Position numbers and translations under genes: made by a program | The notes under the pieces: model-generated | What the model saw: only the letters and a program-made list of their open reading frames with translations | Told to the model about the DNA's origin: nothing | The model's database searches: none | Shown here: positions 48,702 through 58,552 of the stretch, piece by piece | How positions within the stretch are numbered: the first letter of the stretch is position 1 | Layout: each line of letters begins with the position of its first letter | From: Venturia oleaginea | Lineage: Eukaryota; Ascomycota; Dothideomycetes; Venturiales; Venturiaceae | Length of the DNA: 64,000 nt | NCBI GenBank assembly: GCA_013176395.1 | Contig: JABMLP010000005.1 | Span: 744,001 to 808,000, forward strand | Direction of reading: 5' to 3'

Positions 48702-49508
48702 ATGGCCGAAAATGAAGCCCGGAGACGTGCCACAGGGAATAAGACAGAGAATGGAACTTCAACAGCTCCATCCATGGTACCAAGCACGAAGAAGGGCTCT
48801 GGCATAAATGTAGTCGACATATTACGTGGAATCACTGGTTTCCTGCTCCTTACTGCAGCCTTAAGCTGGTTCATCACCGGCGAGTCTATCATCTGGAATT
48901 GGAGACAACTTCCTACGTTGTTGGGATCAGCAAAAAGAGCCGTGGTATGAACATCCATCAAATCATCAATGTGTTGGCACAGTACTTGTACTAATACTTC
49001 AAAGAGCGGAGAGGTCTTCATCACCGATGCCGAACTCGCCCAATATGACGGCACCGATCTCAGCAAACCCATCTACGTAGGTCTCAATGGCAGCATCTAC
49101 GACGTCTCAGCCTCCCCACAAACCTACGGCGCAGGCGGCGGATACAGTTTCTTCTCAGGCAAAGACGCATCTCGCGCATTCATAACCGGTTGCTTCGCAG
49201 AAGATCTGACACCGGATATGCGTGGGGTGGAGGATATGTATATCCCTATCGATTCGCCATCTGATGTGACTCTCCCGAAACGGGAATTGAAGATCAGGAG
49301 GGAGCAGGAGTTGAGGCAGGCGAAGAAAAGAGTCAAGGAAGGCATTGAACATTGGGCAACTGTTTTCAGTGGGGAGACTGGGAGGCCGTATTTTTGGGTT
49401 GGAAGGATTAAGAGGGAGGACGGTTGGCTGGATAAATTGCCCAACAGGGCTCTTTGCAAGGCTGCGCAGGAAGGCAGACCTAAGCGCGAGGATGACAAAA
49501 AGAGTTGA
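48702..49508 (+). CDS. membrane-anchored cytochrome b5-like haem/steroid-binding protein (PGRMC/Dap1-like)
   Basis: Exons 48702-48944 and 49005-49508; intron 60 nt with GTATGA donor, TACTAATACT branch and AAAG acceptor. Product 248 residues. A transmembrane segment at about residues 45-65 (GFLLLTAALSWFITG) is followed, across the intron, by a cytochrome b5-like domain of the membrane-associated progesterone receptor class: FITDAELAQYDGTD, IYVGLNGSIYDVSASPQTYGAGGGYSFFSGKDASRAFITGCF. Tyrosines of the YG..GGYSFF segment correspond to the haem-coordinating region of this class. The C-terminus is charged. Dap1/PGRMC proteins bind haem and support P450 enzymes of sterol synthesis; that role is inferred. 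ATG context ACCATGG is ideal. Convergent with RPS25. Confidence 0.92.
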
Positions 49509-49930
49509 AGTAGTAACATCAACTACACGAATATGCTGATGGCTCATCACGTTGCAGCCGGGGTATCAATTCATGTCCCTTCACGACTTTCATGTTACCA
49601 ATGCAATATCGGTAATGCTAGGCCTCCGGGCATGCAGGAAGCGGTGCTGTTGATTGTGAGCCGGATCCATTATTCTACTTGTTGATTGTGAGATAGATAG
49701 GAGTTCGGTGCTGGCGTGACGTTCCTTCGTCCAGCGTTGCACAGAATTGGTATGAACACTTGTGTTGTCGAATTCAAGCTTGCATTTCCCTTTTCGAGGA
49801 TGTAATATCACAGAAGACTCCGTTGACCGTGAACGTAAACATGATCGTTTCCCAGCCATGCCTTTCCATAACCGCAAGCCATAATGTGTAGAAGCCGACC
49901 CATCATATCCCTTTGCCCCGAGGCGGAAAT
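49509..49930. other. convergent 3' region of the cytochrome b5-like gene and RPS25
   Basis: 422 bp between two converging stop codons; presumably two 3' UTRs. No gene seen. Confidence 0.5.
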
Positions 49931-50509
49931 TTACTCGCCGCCAGCAACATCGCGTGCTAGATACTGTCATCAGTACTTTGCCCGTATTCATCCAAGATGC
50001 AGAGAACTCACTGTATACCAGCATCCTCGAGTGTCCGACGACCTTCTTGATTGTGCCAGCCTCCTCGAGGTCCTTCAACGCTTGTCGTGCGAGCGAACCG
50101 TTGATCTTTAGCCTATCCACGAGGACGGCAACTGTGATGAGGCGGTATGACTGAACATCCTTCTGGAGCTTGTCGGAAGTGGCCTTGTCGAGAACCACTG
50201 CGTGGTTGGCCTTGTCCTTGACTATGTTGAAATTGAGGTTAGTTACAGGTTCTCATCGCCCATTCGTGTCCGCAATTCTCTGGTTCCCATTTCCACTGCA
50301 ATTTAGATTTCTACTTCCAGGTCGCACTGATCGCAATGAAGGTAGATGCCGTGGTCGGAGGCAGAGGCGCTGTCGCTGTCGAGTTGGGGATCCACGTACC
50401 CTTTCCCTTTGACCACTTCTTCTTCTGTTTCTTTCCACCGGTTGCTGCTGGTGCCTAGGTGTCGTTGTTAATAATGCGCTCTACTGAAGGAGACGGGCGT
50501 GCTCACCAT
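49931..50509 (-). CDS. RPS25: 40S ribosomal protein S25 (eS25)
   Basis: Small-subunit ribosomal protein near the head, contacting tRNA and IRES elements. Exons (minus): 50509-50507, 50454-50400, 50221-50012, 49956-49931; introns 52, 178 and 55 nt. The first coding exon is the ATG alone (ATG|GTGAGC); the second starts GCACCAGCAGCAACC. Product 97 residues: APAATGGKKQKKKWSKGK, then KDKANHAVVLDK, SYRLITVAVLVDRLKINGSLARQAL, LEEAGTIKKVVGHSRMLVYT, ending RDVAGGE. This is the full eS25 fold with the usual basic tail and winged helix. Such initiator-codon exons are known in intron-rich fungal ribosomal genes. A simple open-frame search misses exons 1, 2 and 4. Confidence 0.97.
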
Positions 50510-51040
50510 ATTGAATGATGTGTATGGTGGTTGTGTGGTTGACAAAGAACGAAGGCCTGTCGTCGAGTGAAATTCGAGGTTTGTGGGTGGCACTTCTGGC
50601 CAATAAGGAGCGGTGCCCCGCTTTTTGGAAACACGTGCAGCAAAGTACGATACTTCCCACCAAAACTATTCTTACAATTTCAGTAGACTATCCAGATCAC
50701 TTGATTCAATCTGTGCTTCTATAGCCAGCAAAAACATCCCATTCATAATTTCCTCGAAGTCTCCAGATATATATCGATAGCAATCTCAGGCTACGAGAGA
50801 CATTTCAAGCTTAGTTAGAGGAACAATAAATGGGTGAAGCGATGGAGACAAGATTTGGGCTTGCCATGCCTCAAGCTGCGGCTGAAGCAGATTACCGCCG
50901 TTTCTGATAGAAGCCAGCCTAATGGGAAAGCTCTACTCGAGTAATGAAGAGTCGTAATGGGTCTGGAGTATGATTGAAGCTATTGTAATTGTTGATAAAA
51001 CTGCTCACAGCTCTGACTGAAAACGCCTGAACTGGTTCGA
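50510..51040. other. RPS25 promoter and NmrA-gene 3' side
   Basis: No gene seen. The promoter of the minus-strand RPS25 gene lies at the left end and the 3' UTR of the minus-strand NmrA-like gene at the right. Confidence 0.45.
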
Positions 51041-52050
51041 TCAATGACCGAAACTAAAACCGCTCTCTACCATATCCACGGCTCTCTTTGTCGCCTCATC
51101 CAAGTCCTCTTCTGGCAACGCGAGCTTCTCGTTTGCGAAATTCTGAACTCGAGCTTGCTCGGGATAGAAGTTTCGAGTATACATGACCTTGACAAAGCCA
51201 CTCCAAACGCCGTCCTGCATCTCCTTGAGCCCGTCCTGGTATCTCTTCTTGGATGGCTCATAGGAAATCTCCCAATCTTTATCGGAGGTACCTATGACTC
51301 GATGAATGCTGTCGAGCATATCACGCTGGCTGATCGTGAAGCTTTTCACGTGAAGCGCTTTATTCTTCCAGTCAGAAAGCGATGGTGATGCACCTCCTTC
51401 AGGCAAGCTCAGCAAGGCAGCCAGGGCTTCACCACACTGCTTCCAGGTACTGGTATCGATACGCGTATTTCCGTCGTCAACGAACGTCACCTTCTTGCTC
51501 TTGATGTCGAAACCGAACCATGGTTCTCCTAATGACACACTCCATTCGTACCAAAAACCACAAACCAAAGTAATGTACGACGACCCAAGCTTTTCGATCT
51601 CAAGGATCCTTTGGATAATATTATCACCGTGGCTCGGGAAGGCTTCTTTGCGGAGGGATTCATCGAACATGTCGATTCCATGGGCGTTGGGCATGATATA
51701 TGGGACGCCTGCTTTTACTGCCGCTTTGACGATCTTGCTATGGGTATCTGCAGGTGCACTGGCCGCCATCGTGATGATTAGGAACTGATGGCCTTGCAAG
51801 GCTGAGATGAGTGACTGTCCATCATCGTTGTAATCCACCTCTGCAACTTGAACGCCAGGTGGGAGCGTGGCTTGATGTCCGGTGCGGGTGATGGCTGTGA
51901 TGGTATGCTTGTTGTTTGCGAGGAGAGCTTTGGTCAAGTGATGACCGAGATGGCCGCTTGCCTGGAAATGTTTAGCAGGTGTGGAGGTTAAGGGAGGAGG
52001 GCTCATACACCAACAATGGCAACTTTTGAGACGTAGCTGGTAGGTGCCAT
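51041..52050 (-). CDS. NmrA-like / isoflavone-reductase-type NAD(P)-binding protein
   Basis: Exons (minus): 52050-52009 and 51961-51041; 47-nt intron (GTATGA...TTTCCAG). Product 320 residues. The junction creates the dinucleotide-binding loop VAIVG|ASGHLGHHL (G-x-x-G-x-x-G, residues 14-20) of an atypical short-chain dehydrogenase Rossmann fold. The family uses NAD(P) for redox sensing (NmrA) or for reducing secondary metabolites. FLIITMAASAPADTHSKIVKAAVKAGVPYIMPNAHG matches the fungal NmrA-like subgroup that has a YIMPN motif. No catalytic Tyr-x3-Lys is obvious. Substrate unknown; no biosynthetic cluster is around it. Confidence 0.92.
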
Positions 52051-52571
52051 GATTCGTGGGAGAGAATAAGATTCGACTTCCGGCCTCGAAATCTATCTTG
52101 TCTTTGGCTAATACTGATCGTCATTTATCATACTGTTATCTCAAGATTCTCAACGCAATGGACTTAAGCTCGGACTTAAGCCAAAGGCCGACCAAATCGC
52201 TTCTTCAAACCATCAGGCCAACCAAGACAAGGAAAGAACTTGGGAGGTAGACGAAACAGTCGCGTCATTTGATCTTCTTGTGTTGAGGTCACGTTACTTG
52301 TAACCTTCGTGAAGGTTATGTTCACGAACAACCACTGCTCGAACAAGAACAAACAAAATCAAGACTCAAAATGACATCGAAAGCTACCCATAAATATGAA
52401 CTGGGTCAATGGCCGAAGGCCAATCGAAATCGTTCAAGAGTCAACAAAGACAATATCAAGGTCAAACATCTGCTTCTCCAGCAGCGACCTTCGTGCATCC
52501 CCACCCATAAGTCGCACTTCTCTCACAAATCAATCGCCTCTCTTATCTAAGCTCCAATAGCAAACACCACC
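52051..52571. other. intergenic upstream of the NmrA-like gene
   Basis: No gene seen; contains the promoter of the minus-strand NmrA-like gene. Confidence 0.45.
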
Positions 52572-52841
52572 ATGGCCGACCATATCTCAGTGCCGGCTTT
52601 AAGTCTACTTACCAAGCTCTACAAGAACAATCAACTGACAGAAACAAATTCAGACCACTCCTTGACCGGATCCGCCCCAGGCTCTTCAACACGACCTCAG
52701 TCACGACTCAGCTACTATCTTCCAATACCCACTCACCTTGCCGTCACAGTTAGAGCAAACCGTCGATCATGCCAACCTCCCAATCGTTACCGGACATCTA
52801 ATTTTCCGCATGCGCCATTATACTGGGTGTCACTTGCATAA
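52572..52841 (+). CDS. hypothetical 89-codon ORF with strong start context
   Basis: ATG in CACCACCATGGCC, an ideal fungal context, preceded by a pyrimidine/adenine-rich leader. The product (MADHISVPALSLLTKLYKNN...) has no recognised domain. Two further frames downstream (for example 52738-52929) hold plausible peptide segments (LEQTVDHANLPIVTGHLIF), so this may be the start of a frame-shifted or intron-split gene now decayed, in a repeat-rich neighbourhood. Confidence 0.25.
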   Translation: MADHISVPALSLLTKLYKNNQLTETNSDHSLTGSAPGSSTRPQSRLSYYLPIPTHLAVTVRANRRSCQPPNRYRTSNFPHAPLYWVSLA

Positions 52842-52935
52842 AAGGCCTCTAACATATCTTGAGTCGGATATGAGATGGGACTTTGAATTTCTAGGAGGTA
52901 TAGTAGGCCTGCAAGGCACGATCATGTGAGTTCTT

Positions 52936-53015
52936 CCGGGAAAGCCGAAACTCATCCTCGAACTTCCCACGTTCCTAAGATCCACGGTCAAGTTCCTTGG
53001 CGTACTTGAGGAGCG
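52936..53015. repeat. dispersed repeat fragment, copy A
   Basis: A segment beginning AAGCCGAAA and containing CGAACTTCCCACGTTCC and CTTGAGGAGC aligns with 55139-55210 over about 70 bp by eye. On the minus strand copy B reads LLLKHVKILDLGNVGSSDMDFGF; copy A has a stop in the comparable region. Confidence 0.6.
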
Positions 53016-53156
53016 ATATCACTTTAATATGCTTTCCAAGTGATTAAGGACAATTTTAGTTTCTCTCGACTTGAAAAACAGTGATCAAGATCGACAGCAC
53101 ATGCCCTATTATACGACCCACTTTAGCCAATTGTATGGCTTCAATCTAGGGTGTTG

Positions 53157-53453
53157 TCGTTTGCGAGTCAATCCAGACGATTTCCAAAAAAAAAAAAGTC
53201 GAGTAACATCTGAGGCCCCACTGCGGGCATATAGTATCATGGCGAGCTGTGCTTAGATAGAATCTGGCTCCGAAACCAGGTACTCATCTCGCTTTTAGCT
53301 GCTAAACCGAGATAACTACTCTAGATTACTCTGAATTTGCTCTAGATTCACTTTCGAATCACTCTCAGGCCTGGTTTCAGCGTGGTGAAGGCGGGGCCTC
53401 TCAGATTCTACTCGACTTCTTCTTTGAAATCGTCTGGATTGACTCGCAAACGA
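53157..53453. mobile_element. long-hairpin MITE-like element
   Basis: The left arm starts TCGTTTGCGAGTCAATCCAG; the right arm is its reverse complement, ending at 53453. Arms extend about 70 bp with small differences (an A12 run against AAAGAAGAA) and include GTCGAGTA, TCTGAG and GGCCCC matches; further in, CCGAAACCAGG pairs with CCTGGTTTCAG. The loop carries repeats of CTCTAGATT. About 297 bp, noncoding. Target duplication unclear. Confidence 0.75.
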
Positions 53454-54526
53454 TAATATTGTGGTTCGTGCATCCACGTTGACATTCTCTGTTCTGTGAC
53501 TGACTGACTGAGTGACGCCCGCAAATCTGATCTACGCCAAGGTAATAATGCATTGATGGCTAAGGGCTCGTATACAGTAGAGTGTTACGGGGAACTCGTT
53601 TCTCAACACAGTTGATTCTGTCAAGACCTTCTTGACATCTGTGTTCTCTTGTTCTGGTCCGCGGGTTTGGGGTAAGGGCAATACCAGTCTGGAAGTACTT
53701 ACCTTAAGTACCTTCTCTTGCTCAGGTTCTTTGGAGGCTCACTAGATCCTAGCCGTCCGATGTATCTCCCGATTCAATTGTCGTCTAACCGATTTGATCC
53801 TCAGATCAATCCTGAATGCTTGTCGGTTAGTATGAAGGTTGGGGGTGGGCTTGCTTCGTATGCATATGACTTGTGCTTGATTGTATTAAGTAAAAGGTCG
53901 TTACTGTAGTAGGTTGAAGAAGCTCCTATGTGAGAAACATAACATGAGATAACCACGAAGAGAGAAAGGAAAGTCCATCCAAAGTCCTCCCTATATACCC
54001 TTCTGGTTCTGGGTGCCAAGGTGTATTCCCACACCTGTCAGATCTGTGGGCAGCTGCCAAGACCTATGGGAACTGTGGGGATATCACGTGACTATTGCAC
54101 GAACTATTCTCCTTTAGGACTGACCCCGTCGCACCAGTCTCCTGTGTGCTCGAAGGATTCCCCTCCATTATCAGTCCTGGCAGTAACTTCTTATCATCCA
54201 ACCATTCTTTGCGAGTCCTGCCTTCCTGCTCTTCAGCCTTGAGGTGATCTGTAACATAGAGATTGTTATAATTTATTTTTAGAGGAGATCTTATTACTGA
54301 ATCCAGCTAGGTTCCGCTGTGGGGTAGAGCTCTCAGAATTACTCATTCAGTCAGTCAAACACTGGAGAATATCCACGTAGATGCACAAACCACAAGAAGA
54401 TATGTCGGAGCTTATCTTTTTATATAGATTTTAATTTTAATTTTATTCATTTTAGACTACCGTTAAATTTGATTGTCCCATCGCCCTCTTTGCTTCTTAT
54501 ACCTTCAGGGCAGCACTATTTCTACC
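53454..54526. other. intergenic, repeat neighbourhood
   Basis: No gene supported. AT-rich at 54405-54470. Confidence 0.45.
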
Positions 54527-55072
54527 GCACATTTGGATTATCCTAACGCACCCGTGTTTGTCCTACCGCACAACTTCTTCCTTGGAGAGAGGAACGGAGA
54601 TGAAATAAAACATCTAAGTTAAGATCTCGATTTATAGAGAAGGTTACGGCGAATACTACCACCTTAAAGTTAACTTATAATTCCCTCTCGAAGGTGCTGT
54701 CACGGGAGCGATAGAAGTAGTTGTAAAGAACGTTGACGAGTGTTTAGCCGTACTAGCTATGAGCGAGCGTGATAGAAGTCAAATAGTATTATCTTTCTAA
54801 GAGTCAAGACATTGCGTGAAGAATCTAAGCACAGTGGAGGAATCGCGAGGTAGGTAAGGGATTCCTCGGTTTGTGCGCTAGAATCACGTGTATACCAGTT
54901 CATGGTAACACTCTCAGTGTCACTCCGTGACAGGTGCTCAAAATCGGCTTGAAAAGAGTATCCCTTTACAGGCTTCGCGCGCGAGATCTTCAAGCCCGAG
55001 CGGTATTCTTTTAAATTCTGACTTCAGCTCAATTTTGTAGGGGATGTGCGGTAGGATAATCCAAATGTGCGA
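54527..55072. mobile_element. inverted-repeat element with about 25-bp arms
   Basis: The left arm CGCACATTTGGATTATCCTA (54527 on) is mirrored by TAGGATAATCCAAATGTGCG at 55052-55071. Matching continues a few bases inward through CGCAC/GTGCG with one mismatch, and the TCCTACCGCACA motif occurs again inside the left end (54561-54572). The interior (about 500 bp) has no intact frame. Likely a non-autonomous DNA transposon remnant. Confidence 0.65.
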
Positions 55073-55138
55073 GTGCTGGCCTAACTTCAACCAGATTCTA
55101 CGAGAATCATCCTCAATCACTTGGAAAGCACAATACCA

Positions 55139-55210
55139 AAAGCCGAAATCCATGTCCGAACTTCCCACGTTCCCCAGATCAAGTATCTTGACATGCTTGA
55201 GGAGCAACAT
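55139..55210. repeat. dispersed repeat fragment, copy B
   Basis: Partner of the fragment at 52936-53015. Confidence 0.6.
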
Positions 55211-55316
55211 CCCTATTTTTAGAAGAAAAAAGTGGCGTGAGTTCGTCGTCAATATACCCAAAGCCCGAGCAAACTGCGAAGGGTGTAGATACGAGGTTCA
55301 TATCCCGGACCGACGG

Positions 55317-55324
55317 TATAAATA
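55317..55324 (+). promoter_or_regulatory. TATA box of the small secreted protein gene
   Basis: TATAAATA within GGTATAAATATATATATAC, 107 bp upstream of the ATG at 55431, the usual distance in filamentous fungi. Confidence 0.6.
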
Positions 55325-55430
55325 TATATATACTTACACATTGATTCCCCCTAAATACTGGAATAAAGATATCCTCCCTCGCTATCACTTCCTTCCCCCC
55401 ACCTAAAATCCCAATATCTTCACCTCCAGT

Positions 55431-55888
55431 ATGCATTCGCTACTCCACCTCTTAATAACACTCCTCCTCGCCACCACACAACAACTCCCCGTCTCAGCAT
55501 CTCCTACCAACCCCCCTCAAAACAACATCGCACCACCCGTCGCAGAAGCCATAGAAGTAACAGCGGTTCAAAACGGTGCAAATGCATGGTTCTTCGCCTG
55601 CGGTTTTTGCACCGAAACCGGCTCCAAGACTATCGTATGTTATTCTATACCCATCGATAACAATGACAAATTGTAGTTGTAGGACCTACCTGGCACGCTA
55701 ACCCACAAAACATCACAGAGAGCCACTTGTGGTAATACAAAGGTTTCAGCGCAGTGCGATACTACATGCTTTAAGGATGATGTTAAGGATAAGAATAAGA
55801 GGTGTTGCGTATGTTTTTCCCCTCCTGTTTGAGCTTGAGGATTGGGGCTGTGCTGATATCCTTATAGCCTCTCGAATGTAAAGTATGA
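55431..55888 (+). CDS. small cysteine-rich secreted protein
   Basis: Exons 55431-55634, 55719-55808, 55868-55888; introns 84 and 59 nt, all phase 0 (GTATGT donors; CACAG and TATAG acceptors). Product 104 residues. The N-terminus (MHSLLHLLITLLLATTQQL) is a signal peptide, likely cut after PVSA near residue 24. The mature part holds eight cysteines: CGFC, ATC, QCDTTC, RCC and EC. The even number suggests four disulphides, but the spacing is not that of hydrophobins (one CC pair only) or CFEM. No homologue recognised. A TATA box is well placed. Small secreted Cys-rich proteins beside transposon remnants are common among effectors; that role is only a hypothesis. Confidence 0.75.
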
Positions 55889-56371
55889 TACGAGCCGACG
55901 TTGGAAAAGAGGCTGGCGGATGGTTGGATGGTGGATTCGATACACGTTGGCGCGGGGAGAGGTGGTGGTGAGGGTATCGTTGGGGCGTAATCGTGATTTC
56001 GCGGGCTTGGTTCGGAGTAGGTGACCGTATCATCGTGCTGGTAAATGATGGGGAAATTCGCGCGCTGAAATCGATCAGAAAAGAAAAGGATGTCGCTGTC
56101 CTAGCCGTGGAAGGATTAGTGCCGTGGGAACTGATGGGTGTGCACTACGGATTGAAAATTCGTTAGATTTCCTTGTGAGATGATGTTCCTGCATACAGCG
56201 CTAGGATTCGTCCAAAAAGAAGATGATCCGTTCATCAGCCGTGTAACTCCGGCGCTGTGCTGTGCAAGCCATAAAGCGCCGAACCAATCCAAAATTCCTC
56301 CCATGCAAACGAGCTCAAAATACCATTTTCCATTCGGAGCCAAAAGCCAAAGCATCGAAAATTTCAAATAC

Positions 56372-57325
56372 TCAAACAGCAGACCCACCCCTCTCGATAG
56401 CAGCAGCCTCGCACCTCGCAAACAAGCTCGTACTCAAATCCATAGCCGGCAAGGGGCATGGGACACCAGTACTAGCACAAGCCAACTGAATAGCAAGATA
56501 CTACCCGGTAATCGCCGTGATAAGACCAAATCCACCAGCAACCTTGATCAGGAAGAGGATGTGTGCTCCATCGGCGGCTGTGGTGGCCGTACCAGTGGTG
56601 AATTCGGCAGCGGCGAAGAGACAAAAGAGGGGCATTAGGCAGAAGATTGCGAGGGCGAAAGGGACGTATGTGCGGAGGGCGCCGAGGAAGAAGCACAAGG
56701 AGATTAGGAGCCTGTGAATTTTTGTTAGATGGAGTCAAGAGGAGGTGATAGGGAGGTGCTTACATGACGATGTTGTACATGCCCTGGCCAGAAGTGTAAG
56801 GGATGGAATCGGCGCCGGGGACTTTGCCCTCAGTGTATGAAGCGACGATGCCTCGGATTGGATCCATAGTGTAGGCAAGATTACACCAGTGAGATCCGTA
56901 AATGACGAAGACGGCGAAAGGATAGGCTTGATTGAAATCAGCGTTGAGTTTGATATACTGAAAGACAGAGGGGTCACGGAGCTACTCACTGTTTCCCAGA
57001 ATGAACTCGCAAATAACGGCGATATTCATAGCAATGCCACCGAGGAAGTAGTAGGTACCAGAGATGCCAGTGAAGGCAGCTGGGCCTGCCCCTCTCCATT
57101 GCAGGCAGCACAGGACTGTTGTTGTAAAGGGAATGAGGAAGCCCATGGTACCGAGAAGGGTTGTGTTGCCCAATCTTTTGCCAAATCACCTTTGGCAGAT
57201 GTGGGTTGGAAGAAAAGGCGTTCATATTGTTCTGGCAATAATTGGAGAGTCATGTTGCGAGTGAGTTCGTTGGAAGACTCAAACTCCTTGTTGTCGTGAT
57301 GCATCGTATTCATCTTGTTCTGCAT
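56372..57325 (-). pseudogene. acetate permease family (GPR1/FUN34/YaaH, Ady2-like), broken by a frameshift and a stop
   Basis: Segments (minus): 57325-56990, 56926-56764, 56711-56372; introns 63 and 52 nt with good signals. The family carries acetate, or acts in ammonium export, across the plasma membrane with six helices. Landmarks: LTPEQ-like LLPEQYERLFFQP, RLGNTTLLGTMGF (counterpart of the NPAPLGL motif), GISGTYYFLGGIAM, GSHWCNLAYTMDPI, AEFTTGTATTAADGAHILFLIKVAGG. Two lesions: a T4 run at 57176-57179 (A4 on the coding strand), one base short, shifts frame between GDLAK and RLGNTT; and TAG at 56503-56501 stands where the family has Trp (G-W-Y-L), with the conserved tail still readable to TGA at 56372. 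Allowing for one missing base the parts sum to 279 residues, normal length. Upstream ATG 57325. The frameshift could be a sequencing error; the stop is harder to explain so. Confidence 0.85.
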
Positions 57326-58552
57326 AGGAGTGGGTAATGTGGTAGCGGCTGGAATAATTTGAAGTTGCTTGTGGCGAAGAGACGATAAGGAAATGATCAA
57401 TTGAAGAACAAGAGAAAGAAATGAGGGCTTGTGATGGATGAATAAGAATTGTGACAAGTCCTTCTGATGTATATGGCTTTTCAGTCTGGTAGGCTCTGAA
57501 AGCAACTCAATTCTGGATCATCTGCCGGAATACTGATACGTTCGAGATTCCCCAGATTCTTACCTCCCGCACGTTCCGCAAAGAGGCTAGAGGTTACACT
57601 GAAGCTTCGAGAAGAGTAATAGGCAACGACTAGAATGTCTCTAGCGTTGGTTCTCCAGGTTTTCGTCCATCCCCATGTTCTTTCCCCAGATCAACTGCCA
57701 ATCAGCAGGCTGTACATTATAGGTCACCTCTCAACGCGTCTTTAAAGGCTTCCTTTCTAGGAGTAGTCTGCAACTATGGCTCGATTGTGCAGTATCCGTC
57801 GAGCTGGATCTGTCCAAAGTCGTCAATTTCGACAAAACTGTTGTATGGAGGTCGATCCTAGACTAGAACCATTACAGAAACTGCTGGCAGAAGTGCCAAT
57901 CATGGTCTTCTAAATACGACCGTTTTTGAGGCGTTCGAGGCTTCTCTTCCCCGCAAAGCTTGATGGGGCCGCATCCGTAGGCAAGCTTCGGGCTTTGGTC
58001 CCGAACTCTGTACGTCAGCCTGTCTTGCATCCTCAAGGGGAAATATACCTCGTGCTGTGGGGTAATAACCCCGTGACGGTACGTTGGGGCAAAGACACGA
58101 TGCGTGGTTTAGGTAATAGGCTTGCGGAGAAAATAAGGACAGGCACGGAACGGTCATACCGGCCAAAAGGATGTTGACGCGTCGAGAGCAGGCCAGGCCA
58201 AGTCCTCGCTTCAATTGATGTTTCAATTGCTGGAATGCGAGATTGCTTTGACAGCATATCTTCGGTATGAACAAGAAACGATATCGATGGAGTTGATCCG
58301 GGTTGAGTGGTGATGGAGGTGAAGAGGTGAAGAAGACGAGAGGGAAAAAGGGACGGAGAGAAGCGGAGGAAAGAAGGGCCGAAGCCAGACGGCACGACCA
58401 CCGTCTCTTTCCATCACTACAGAACAACCACTTCCTTTCCTCCCAGAACTTCTTCCTCCTCCTCCTCCCACAGTTTGGAAAAACGGGCCAACAGGGCACC
58501 AAACGGATGCCACAGACATAGTTGTAGCGCGATGGCTAAAGTACAGGCGCTG
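57326..58552. other. intergenic upstream of the broken permease
   Basis: No gene supported. Purine-rich 58300-58390. Long minus-strand frames at 57900-58502 have no family features and overlap frames in other phases, suggesting composition. Confidence 0.5.

Noticed and set aside
57900..58502. 200-codon minus-strand frame
   Set aside because: Arg/Ser/Pro composition only, overlapped by frames in the other phases, no family and no splice support.
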